Below, in pieces: positions 10,801 to 18,759 of a stretch of DNA of 64,000 nt. The position numbers were made by a program, and so were the translations under genes. Origin of the DNA: Bacteroidota bacterium (lineage in GTDB: Bacteria; Bacteroidota; Bacteroidia; Bacteroidales; Lentimicrobiaceae); assembly GCA_009773455.1 (NCBI GenBank), contig WSXU01000005.1, positions 1 to 64,000 of the forward strand. The letters are read 5' to 3'. The notes beneath the pieces are model-generated. The model made no database searches, was not told where the DNA came from, and saw nothing but the letters and a program-made list of their open reading frames with translations. Positions within the stretch are counted from its first letter, which is position 1; each line of letters begins with the position of its first letter.

Positions 10801-13218
10801 ATCCTCACCGATTACTTCAACCACATCAAATGGGTAAACCCCAACGCCTATGTAATTTTGGAGCATTTCGCAAACAACGACGAACAAACCGTACTTGCCA
10901 ACACCGGCATGCTTTTGTGGAGCGCCATGCACAGCAATTACAAACAGGTGGCCATGGGTTGGGAAACAAGTTCTGACGTATCCTGGGCGTTCCACGGAAA
11001 CCGCGGATGGAATTACCCGAACCTGCTCGATTATATGGAAAGCCATGATGAGGAAAGGATGATGTACGAAGCCTTGTCAAACGGAAATTCTGCCCCCAAC
11101 TACAACATCAGGGATACCCTGACAGCCCTGCACCATCAGGAGCAGGCCCTGGTCCTTTTCCTGGGAATACCCGGGCCTAAAATGCTATGGCAGTTCGAGG
11201 AGATGGGCTATGATTATTCCATCTTCTCTAATGGAGGACGCACTTCACCAAAACCTCCCCGATGGGATTACCCGGATAATCCGGCCCGCGAAAAAATAAG
11301 CCGGGTCATCTCCGGTATGGCCGCGCTGAGAAAATCTGATGCCTTCCGCTATGGCAACTTCACCTCTGAACTCTGGGGTCTCGGTAAACGGATGTGGATC
11401 AGACATACCAGCATGGATGTTGTGATTACAGTAAATATGGGTGTTACCGGTTTCGACATGGCACCGGGATTTACCAAAACCGGCACCTGGTACGACTATT
11501 TCACCGGCGAAGCGATCAATGTGACCAATGCGGGTGGCCATTTCTTCTTCTACGGTCCCGGTGAATACAGGGTGTTTACAAGTGTACCTGTGCCAAGGCC
11601 ATTCTTCAATATGGAGATTACCGTCGTGGATAGCCTCTCGGGCAACCCCATCCAGGGTGCAAGGGTCAACCTGGGCAATTCCGGCAACCGGGTTACCGGC
11701 GCTGACGGAAAGGCAGTTTTCCTCGCACTTCCGCAAGCCAATGCCATTACCGCCGGAAAATTTGACTGGCTGTCGAAAACTGTAAATATCACCGTTATCA
11801 GCGATACAAGCATCACCATCGAACTGGCACCCGGATGGGATCCGGATGCCGGATGGGTAAATCTGCAATGGCCGGGCACAGGACAAATCAATACCGGACA
11901 GGATTTCAATGTTCATGCCAGGGCCTGGATAGCCGGACTGACGAACCAGACGACACCACCTGCAGGATTGGAAGCGTGGATCGGCTACAGCGATACCGAT
12001 ACCGATCCCTCCACATGGACTAACTGGGTTGTTGCTTCTTACACTACAGCCATCGGCGATAACGATGAATTTACGGCGAATATCGGTCCTGAATTCATAA
12101 CCGAAGGTACCAGGTATTATGCCAGCCGGTTCAGGCTTGACGAAGGAAATTATGTTTACGGAGGCTACTCGGCATCCGGTGGCGGAACCTGGGATGGCGT
12201 GAATAATGTATCGGGCATACTGAATGTTTCTGTTCTTCCACCGGCCGTCATCGGCTGGGCCAACCTGCAATGGCCGGGCTCAGGACAAATTGTTATGGGT
12301 CAGGATTACAATGTTTATGCGCAGGCATGGATTGACGGCATCACCGGGCAACCGACCCCGGCACCCGGACTAGAAGTATGGATCGGCTATAACAGCACCA
12401 ACACCAATCCTTCAACATGGACCAACTGGATCCCGGCAAATTATAACCTTGCGGTAGGTAACAACGATGAATTCATGGCCAACCTTGGAGCAGTATTCAC
12501 TACCACGGGAACCCGGTATTATGCCAGCCGGTTCAGGTTAAATAACGGATCCTTTGTTTACGGTGGCTATTCCTTTAGCTCCGGAGGCTTCTGGAACGGA
12601 ACCACTTACATTTCAGGTGTACTGACGGTAAATGCCCCCCCTGCCAAAACACTGAACCTGACCCTTTTCCTTGAAGGTCTGTATGAGGGCAACGGACTGA
12701 TGCGACAGGCCCGCAGTGAAACCGGCCCCCGATACGGAACCGGAATTGCAGACCTTATTACCCTGGAATTTCATAATCAGAGTAATTACAGCATCGTGGA
12801 GCAGTCTTTCCAGGATTTAAACCTTATGACCAACGGGCAATGTTCTGTTGCGGTGCCGGCAGCCCTTTCGGGAAGTTACTACCTGACCGTGAAACACCGC
12901 AATTCAGTGGCTACAACCTCTGCCCTTCCTGTTTCATTTACCAGTCAGACTATCCCGTATAGCTTTAATGCTGCCTCAGCCGCTTTCGGCAATAATCTTC
13001 TGCTGACTTCCGACGGCCGGTATGTTATTTACGGAGGAGATGTGAACCAGGATGGATCGGTGGATACGGGCGATATGACCCCGCTTGATAACGACCAGTT
13101 CAACTTTATCAGCGGATATGTGGCAACCGATGTGAATGGCGATGGTTCGGTTGATACCGGTGATGTAACCATTATTGATAATAACCAGTTTAATTTTGTC
13201 GGTGCAGCTCATCCATGA
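7861..13218 (+). CDS. Secreted GH13 alpha-amylase-family multidomain protein with three WANLQWP modules and dockerin-like C-terminal module
   Basis: ATG at 7861 (the listed 7855 start is TTG). CBM48-like YAIGEFSNWDY; GH13 motifs GFRVDLSKG, VILEH, MESHDEER; C-terminal 190-aa module. Confidence 0.9.
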   Translation: MKVGRILQQIKQNALIALLMFNLVIPFPGNTVAQIWQPEGLNMPGVWNSWTNPPVNRLALASSTQVPGGRVAKIPTGTPRYQTIFSVAASGADLIGGTYPWLFTSGSSGNPWSNKWANVTVTMNSLQSYSYNTGTDNQITVVNGKWYTMNWEDSGYTGTRAIFMETSAQPVEINSVSVPLLASADSPVTVSITLSGLKSPEEMIYLRYTTDAWVTSGIQQVTITGNSGTAIIPGQPGGTVISCYALSSTITSLSSNFDLQTIKLNNNGGGNYTIPVGNPTIGWANLQWPGSNTIEPGQPFNVYGQVWINGLTGGLNPAPGLQAWIGYSDSNTNPSTWTNWIAAGYNGASGSNDEFVANIGSVITTRDTFYYATRYKLNDQAYVYGGYAPVTGGFWNGTTNISGVLIVGHNIDCGTFSGIISSDPVFPVQNQPVTLYFDATAGNGALVNYTGDVYAHTGVITNLSNGPADWKYIKTNWGQNTPETLLTRVDTNLYSLTINNPVAYYNVPPGETIEQLAFVFRSATAQPGGSYIEQRNSDGSDISVEIYPPALAVKFLNPAEHQSVLENNIQLPVCIEARQNTSLSLFINNNLLVQENNSSLSYMLIMQQLDPGENWLIAEASDGATQVRDSIGIYLRGPVQVAEMPAGVHNGINYINDSTVTLVLHDPAGYKQYAYAIGEFSNWDYSDENYMKRTPDGKHYWVTLSNLQIGQEYAYQYLIDGNLKIADPYCEKILDPWNDQWIPSTNYPGLKPYPHGKTTGIVSIFQTNSTGFQWQVPDFTPPALNNTQSDLLIYEMHIRDFVGSRSINEAKEKLPYLKELGVNAVQLMPISEFDGNDSWGFSPNFFFATDKAYGNKQAYQEFIDEAHRLGMAVIMDIVPNHAFGLNPMVQMYFDPNAAGGSGQPSASNPWLNGQAPHPYSVGYDFNHESPYTRQLFKDVFGYWLTEFKIDGFRVDLSKGLTQNYTTDFGGWNAYDQSRVNILTDYFNHIKWVNPNAYVILEHFANNDEQTVLANTGMLLWSAMHSNYKQVAMGWETSSDVSWAFHGNRGWNYPNLLDYMESHDEERMMYEALSNGNSAPNYNIRDTLTALHHQEQALVLFLGIPGPKMLWQFEEMGYDYSIFSNGGRTSPKPPRWDYPDNPAREKISRVISGMAALRKSDAFRYGNFTSELWGLGKRMWIRHTSMDVVITVNMGVTGFDMAPGFTKTGTWYDYFTGEAINVTNAGGHFFFYGPGEYRVFTSVPVPRPFFNMEITVVDSLSGNPIQGARVNLGNSGNRVTGADGKAVFLALPQANAITAGKFDWLSKTVNITVISDTSITIELAPGWDPDAGWVNLQWPGTGQINTGQDFNVHARAWIAGLTNQTTPPAGLEAWIGYSDTDTDPSTWTNWVVASYTTAIGDNDEFTANIGPEFITEGTRYYASRFRLDEGNYVYGGYSASGGGTWDGVNNVSGILNVSVLPPAVIGWANLQWPGSGQIVMGQDYNVYAQAWIDGITGQPTPAPGLEVWIGYNSTNTNPSTWTNWIPANYNLAVGNNDEFMANLGAVFTTTGTRYYASRFRLNNGSFVYGGYSFSSGGFWNGTTYISGVLTVNAPPAKTLNLTLFLEGLYEGNGLMRQARSETGPRYGTGIADLITLEFHNQSNYSIVEQSFQDLNLMTNGQCSVAVPAALSGSYYLTVKHRNSVATTSALPVSFTSQTIPYSFNAASAAFGNNLLLTSDGRYVIYGGDVNQDGSVDTGDMTPLDNDQFNFISGYVATDVNGDGSVDTGDVTIIDNNQFNFVGAAHP
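8701..9081 (+). repeat. WANLQWP module, GH13 protein copy a (approximate)
   Basis: IGWANLQWPGSNTIEPGQPFNVYGQVWINGLTGG...GFWNGTTNISGVLIV. Confidence 0.75.
11848..12630 (+). repeat. WANLQWP modules, GH13 protein copies b and c (approximate)
   Basis: AGWVNLQWPGTGQINTGQDFNV... and IGWANLQWPGSGQIVMGQDYNV... Confidence 0.75.
12646..13215 (+). other. 190-aa C-terminal module, copy 4
   Basis: KTLNLTLFLEGLY...GDVNQDGSVDTGDMTPLDNDQFNF...TDVNGDGSVDTGDVTIIDNNQFNFVGAAHP-stop. Confidence 0.85.
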
Positions 13219-13732
13219 TTAAGGATGAATGATTTTTACATTGAACCAATTAATATATTTCAATAGTGCAATGTATTGTAAACCAAATATTAACCAACTT
13301 TTTAAAATTAACTGACCCTGACATGAATTCTACCTGATCAACAAACACATCCGAAAACTGATAAAAAGTTATCAAGCAGGTATATATTTTTTGTAAATTA
13401 GTGGTTTTCCGCTAATAAAATGCCTTATTTTTACAACTTAATATCAGTTATAAAACCCCAACCTGACCAGTAATTATTTTTCAATAAGCTTAATATGAAG
13501 AAGTTCCTGTTAACTGAAAAACTTTCCATCTTTATTGACCGGATGATTTCCGGGGATGTTTGTTTTTAGCTGACGGGTATTCTTGAATATCAGGTGTTTC
13601 TGGCTGTTTCCGGATTTTTTGAATCACTTGCTCCGGATTCGACAAAAACACCGGCTTTTCTGACCTTCTTAAAAAGTATTGAGCGTGATTTTTTTACTAA
13701 CGACATTTATTAATTCATTAAAACTGATTAAA

Positions 13733-16700
13733 ATGACAAAAATCAACCCAAAAACAAAAATCCGGGGTATTTCAGGCATTCTGCTTGTCATACTCCTGTC
13801 CATGTTTGGACTCAAAGGAATGTCTCAACCACTGCTGGTTGAGAATTTCGACTACACCATCGGTACAACGCTGATTTCTAACGGCTGGGTAGTACATAGC
13901 GCTGGTCTCAATCCTATGGATGTCCAGGCAGGACTTACCTATGCCGGATACTCCGGTTCAGGGGTGGGCGGTGCTGCCCTCGTCGACAATACCGGCGAAG
14001 ATGATTCCAAACTTTTACCTGCAGCGGTAACTTCCGGCACTCTGTATGTTGCGGCCCTGATGAATTTCGGGAGCTCAACCACAGGGTACTTTTATCATCT
14101 TGGTGCAAATGCCACTACCTTTGCAACCCGCGTATTTGTAAGACCTTCAGCAACATCGGGTAAAATAAATTTTGGTTTTTCAAACACCAGTACAGCTACT
14201 TATTCAACAGCTGATTTCGATCTGGCAACCACCTACCTGGTGATTATAAAATACAGTGTTACCGCAACAGGCGATGCCAGCCTCTGGGTAGTTCCCAGTG
14301 GTGTACCGGCCTCGGAAGTTGCCGCCGGAACCCCGTTAATTACGATTACAGGTACAGGTCAGGCCAGCATCGACAGGATTTGTCTGAGACAATACTCTTC
14401 AACCCAGAATATGTCGGTTGACGCCATCCGCATCGCCACCACATGGGCTGATGCCGTAACTCCCGATGGCGCGGTAACACCCACCATTTCAGTTACTCCT
14501 ACCTCACTCAGCGGATTCAATTATATTGATGGTAGCGGCCCTTCAGCAGCTCAGTCATTCTCTGTCAGTGGTTCTGACTTAACCGACAACATCAGTATTG
14601 CCGCTTCAACCAATTATGAAATTTCGCTTACTTCCGGATCAGGATATACTTCACCCATCGTTCTTACCCATACTGCCGGGGTGGTTGATCCTACCACCGT
14701 TTATGTCCGTCTGAAAGCTGGTCTTGCACCAGGCAATTACAATGGTGAAGCAATCAACCTCACTTCGACAGGTGCAGCCCTAGCAACGGTAACCTGCAGC
14801 GGTTCAGTTACTGCCCTCACACCCCAGCTGACAGCCGTACCCACCACACTAACGGGTTTCACCTATGCCATAGGTACAGGCCCATCGGTTTATCAGTATG
14901 TTACACTTACCGGTATTTACCTCACCGGATTCCCCGGCGACATCACGCTTACCGGAACTACCAATTATGAAGTTTCCGCCGACGGAACTACCTTTGGTGC
15001 TACGGCTACCATCCCTTACACTGCTGCTACCCTTGATCCGATCCCGGCATTTATCCGCCTCAAAGCAGGACTGGCTATAGCAACATACAATGCTGAAGTG
15101 GTTGTCATTTCCGGCGCAGGTGCGCCCTCTGTCAATGTAACCTGCAGTGGTTCGGTTACTCCACCATTGCCAACGGCAACCGTTACCCTGAGGCCGTCAC
15201 ACATCGACCTGGCCACAGCCACTTCGGAAAGCGCTGTTTTGATGACTCTCGCCAATTACACTTCAGATCTTGTAAAATACAGGCTCTTCTCCGGAGCAAA
15301 CCAGTATAACTGCTGGAATGAAGCGACCGACGCTTATGTCTCGTCTACAACCTATTCAGCAGGACCAAGTGTTCCGGGTACCCCTACCACTTCGACCACC
15401 TTCTGGGTTTTATCTCAGCGCGGAACAAACATTACCGGTGATGCTTCCTACAGGGACAGGCTTGATCCGTATTCAGCCAATTACCAGACAGCTGCTCTGC
15501 CAACAGCAACTTCCATTACCACTCCATTCAGCCTGTCGGGCAACTTCCAGTCTACCGGTGGTTACGACAACACCATCAAACATGTGGTTCTGGGATACAG
15601 CGGTACAACACTCGTAACTGCAGCTTCAAATGCACTTTCTACAGGTGCCTTTGTGCTTGTTTGCCCCGATGGAACCACCATCGATAAAATTGAAGTAAGG
15701 GCCATCGACAACACCCTGATCGCCAGCATTACCGGAACATGGACCACCACCACAGCTGTCGGAAACATTCCGGCCGGTGGCAACCCTATTGTTGCTACAC
15801 CTGTGATCACCCCGTTAACCGGCAATTACTACACTGCCTTCAATGCAACCATCACCTGCATTACCCCGGCTTCTTCCATTTATTACACCACAAACGGAAC
15901 CGATCCCAACAACACCGGAAACGGAACCCTTTACACCGGTCCAGTTCCCATAAGCGGAACAACCACACTGAAAGCCATTGCCTATGCCACCGGTTTTGAT
16001 GCCAGTGCCATTGCGACGGAAGTATATACTTATCCTGTAATCAACAATGTAGCCAACATTGCTGCCCTGCGTGCAAGTCTGGCCGACGGAATCACTGTTT
16101 ACAGACTGACCGGTGAGGCCGTGCTTACACATAAGAGCATTTCGCGCAATGCCAAATACATCCAGGATGCCACAGGCGCCATCCTGATTGATGACGTTAC
16201 GGGTAAAATCACCACCGTTTACAATGTTTATGATGGTATTACCGGAGTTACCGGTACTCTGACCCCATTCAACGGCATGCTCCAGTTTACTCCGGTAGCT
16301 GACCCTGGTGTTGCCACAAGTACAGGCAATACCGTTGTACCTGAGGAAGTAACCTTACTCAGTCTTACCACCGCTCATCAGGCCAAACTCGTAAAGATCC
16401 TCAACACGACCATTACCGGAACAGGTTTATTTGTAGTCAGTACCAGTTATCCGCTGACCGACCCTAGCGGAACCGGTGTAATGCGTACCCAGTACAGCGA
16501 TCTGGACTATATCGGAACCACCATCCCTGCTACCCCGCAGGATATGACAGGTGTTATCCTTGAGTATACAGGTGCCCTGCAGCTGATTCCAAGAAGCCTG
16601 GCTGATTTCACCACCAGCAGTGGTTCTATCATTACCGCCACACCAAACACCCTCACCGGTTTCATTTATGGTGCAGGCAATGGCCCTTCAGCTTCACAGA

Positions 16701-18490
16701 GTTTCTCACTGACCGGAACCAGTCTTTCGGGATATCCCGGCAACATTACCATCACCGGAAGTGCCAGCTATGAAGTTTCGAACGATAACACCACTTTCGG
16801 CGCCTCAACTACCGTTCCTTTCACTGCTTCAACCCTTGCTGCTGTAAATGTATATGTTCGTCTGAAAGCAGGTCTTGTTTCAGGTACCTACAATTCTGAA
16901 GTTGTTTCTGTTACCGGTGGCGGAATCCTTTTACCGGTAAGTGTTACCTGCAGCGGAACTGTTCTGGCCGGTGAACCGACCAACCACGCTACTTCATTTG
17001 CAGCCACGGCTCCTGACTATTCTTCCATTACAGTTACCTGGGCAGACAATGATGGTGTTCAGCCTGCTGATGGATTCCTTATCCTTGCGAACACCACCGG
17101 AAGCTTTGCTGCTCCTGTTGATGCCATAGCACAGGCCAACGATGCCGTTCTTTCGGATGGTACCGGAGTAATGAATGTTGCTCATGGTGTGCAGACCTAT
17201 ACATGGGCCGGCCTTACAGCAGCTACGCCATATTATTTTGTAATTTATCCTTATACCAACTCAGGAACACTGATTGATTACAAAACAACACCAGCTGCTC
17301 CCACAGCTACTGCCACCACTCAGGCGCTGGCATTACCGCTTGCCGCATGGACATTTGATGTTCAAACACAGGCGCCGAATACACCTCCGAGTTTCCAGGC
17401 AAATTATGGAACTCAAACAGGGAGTGCCACCATCTATGCTGATGGTACGAACGGATCATCCACCTGGATTACTGCAACAACCGGCAATGAATTAACCATG
17501 TTTGGAGGTGCGGTCACCAATGACCCACGCACACCAACAATTGCAGGATCATCCTATGTTGCAGTCGGCGGTACCGGTGTTTCGGCAAACGGGAAAAGCT
17601 GGGTATTGAAGTTCTCTATGACAAATTTCCAGAACCCGATACTCTCTTTTGCTACCAGGCATTCAGGAACAACAGCCTTTACTACACATCAGTGGGCATG
17701 GAGTACAGATGGAACCAGTTTTACAAATTTTGGAACCAATACCGCTCCTAATTCTACTACATTTGTTGCCAAATCACTGGATCTCTCAACGATAGATGCA
17801 CTTGATGGAGCTGCCAATGTTTATCTTCGTATTACCTTCTCCGGTGCTACAAACTCAACTTCCAATAACAGGCTCGATAACTTTGTTATCAATGCAACAC
17901 CTTACACACCAACCTTTAAAACTCTGAATGCCAGTGCTTTATTAGAGGGTTTATATTTGTCAGGTGGAACAATGCGTAAAGCACAGGGCCTCACCGGTGA
18001 CCAGTTCCCGGGAACCGTAGCCGATCAGATAACCATCGAACTCCATGACGCCGCCAATTACAGCAACGTCATTCAGACGATCAGCAATGTTGATCTGAAC
18101 CAGGATGGTTCGCTCAGCACTACCCTGGCGGCTGATTTCAACGGCAGCTACTACATTACCATTCTGCACCGCAATTCAATCGCAACCACAACTGCTGCCC
18201 CGGTTTCATTTACAGGAAGCACCATTACCTATGCCTTTGACGCACCTGCCGCAGCCTATGGAAACAACCTGCTGCAAACCGGTGACGGCTTCTATGTGAT
18301 TTTTGGTGGTGATGTTAACCAGGATGGATTCGTCGACACAGGTGATGTTACACCGATCGACAATGACCAGTTTAATTTCATGATGGGTTATGTCAGTACA
18401 GATGTTAATGGTGACGGTTCAGTTGATACCGGCGATATCACAATCATCGACAACAATCAGTTTAATTTTGTTGGTTCTGCTACACCATAA
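13733..18490 (+). CDS. Secreted multidomain protein: three SGP.A.QSF-type repeats, chitobiase C-terminal-like domain, DUF5689-like/OB domain, FN3-like domain, dockerin-like C-terminal module
   Basis: Preferred ATG at 13733 (MTKINPKTKIRG...); listed start 13679 is TTG. SIYYTTNGTDPNNTGNGTLYTGPVPISGTTTLKAIAY (CHB_HEX-like); RLTGEAVLTHKSISRNAKYIQDATGAILIDD. Confidence 0.88.
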   Translation: MTKINPKTKIRGISGILLVILLSMFGLKGMSQPLLVENFDYTIGTTLISNGWVVHSAGLNPMDVQAGLTYAGYSGSGVGGAALVDNTGEDDSKLLPAAVTSGTLYVAALMNFGSSTTGYFYHLGANATTFATRVFVRPSATSGKINFGFSNTSTATYSTADFDLATTYLVIIKYSVTATGDASLWVVPSGVPASEVAAGTPLITITGTGQASIDRICLRQYSSTQNMSVDAIRIATTWADAVTPDGAVTPTISVTPTSLSGFNYIDGSGPSAAQSFSVSGSDLTDNISIAASTNYEISLTSGSGYTSPIVLTHTAGVVDPTTVYVRLKAGLAPGNYNGEAINLTSTGAALATVTCSGSVTALTPQLTAVPTTLTGFTYAIGTGPSVYQYVTLTGIYLTGFPGDITLTGTTNYEVSADGTTFGATATIPYTAATLDPIPAFIRLKAGLAIATYNAEVVVISGAGAPSVNVTCSGSVTPPLPTATVTLRPSHIDLATATSESAVLMTLANYTSDLVKYRLFSGANQYNCWNEATDAYVSSTTYSAGPSVPGTPTTSTTFWVLSQRGTNITGDASYRDRLDPYSANYQTAALPTATSITTPFSLSGNFQSTGGYDNTIKHVVLGYSGTTLVTAASNALSTGAFVLVCPDGTTIDKIEVRAIDNTLIASITGTWTTTTAVGNIPAGGNPIVATPVITPLTGNYYTAFNATITCITPASSIYYTTNGTDPNNTGNGTLYTGPVPISGTTTLKAIAYATGFDASAIATEVYTYPVINNVANIAALRASLADGITVYRLTGEAVLTHKSISRNAKYIQDATGAILIDDVTGKITTVYNVYDGITGVTGTLTPFNGMLQFTPVADPGVATSTGNTVVPEEVTLLSLTTAHQAKLVKILNTTITGTGLFVVSTSYPLTDPSGTGVMRTQYSDLDYIGTTIPATPQDMTGVILEYTGALQLIPRSLADFTTSSGSIITATPNTLTGFIYGAGNGPSASQSFSLTGTSLSGYPGNITITGSASYEVSNDNTTFGASTTVPFTASTLAAVNVYVRLKAGLVSGTYNSEVVSVTGGGILLPVSVTCSGTVLAGEPTNHATSFAATAPDYSSITVTWADNDGVQPADGFLILANTTGSFAAPVDAIAQANDAVLSDGTGVMNVAHGVQTYTWAGLTAATPYYFVIYPYTNSGTLIDYKTTPAAPTATATTQALALPLAAWTFDVQTQAPNTPPSFQANYGTQTGSATIYADGTNGSSTWITATTGNELTMFGGAVTNDPRTPTIAGSSYVAVGGTGVSANGKSWVLKFSMTNFQNPILSFATRHSGTTAFTTHQWAWSTDGTSFTNFGTNTAPNSTTFVAKSLDLSTIDALDGAANVYLRITFSGATNSTSNNRLDNFVINATPYTPTFKTLNASALLEGLYLSGGTMRKAQGLTGDQFPGTVADQITIELHDAANYSNVIQTISNVDLNQDGSLSTTLAADFNGSYYITILHRNSIATTTAAPVSFTGSTITYAFDAPAAAYGNNLLQTGDGFYVIFGGDVNQDGFVDTGDVTPIDNDQFNFMMGYVSTDVNGDGSVDTGDITIIDNNQFNFVGSATP
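17918..18487 (+). other. 190-aa C-terminal module, copy 5
   Basis: KTLNASALLEGLY...GDVNQDGFVDTGDVTPIDNDQFNF...TDVNGDGSVDTGDITIIDNNQFNFVGSATP-stop. Confidence 0.85.
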
Positions 18491-18579
18491 TTGATTATGA
18501 TTGCTTCAGATGCGGATTGGTATTTGTATTATTCATACCTTAAAGCATCTGATCGAATGGATTGGAATAATAACTAATG

Positions 18580-18650
18580 TTCAAATCACTGAAAATGAAA
18601 TCTATATAGTATCCCTGATATGAAAGTAGGTTCAGTTTCAGTGATTTGAA
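18580..18650. repeat. Perfect 15-bp inverted repeat with 41-nt spacer
   Basis: ttcaaatcactgaaa (18580-18594) / tttcagtgatttgaa (18636-18650). Confidence 0.8.
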
Positions 18651-18718
18651 TCTGGTTATTGGTTTAAAGATTAAGATTCCCTGATAATAGTGTAATGATT
18701 TATTGAATATATTTTCAT

Positions 18719-18726
18719 TATATTTG
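18719..18726 (+). promoter_or_regulatory. Bacteroidetes -7 element candidate TATATTTG
   Basis: TAnnTTTG match 34 bp upstream of the ATG at 18760; -33 element not convincing. Confidence 0.35.
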
Positions 18727-18759
18727 TAAACCCCTGATCGTAAATTAAAACGAAACAAA

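Noticed and set aside
11245-12270. 341-aa minus-strand ORF inside the GH13 gene
   Set aside because: Fully antisense to a well-supported coding frame; composition typical of a shadow ORF, with no recognisable motif.
1-18490. Five C-terminal modules as a classical T9SS type A sorting domain
   Set aside because: They lack the YPNP...GxYxLxV...KxxK pattern seen in the 18760, 39679, 50719 and 52254 proteins; treated as a distinct module.
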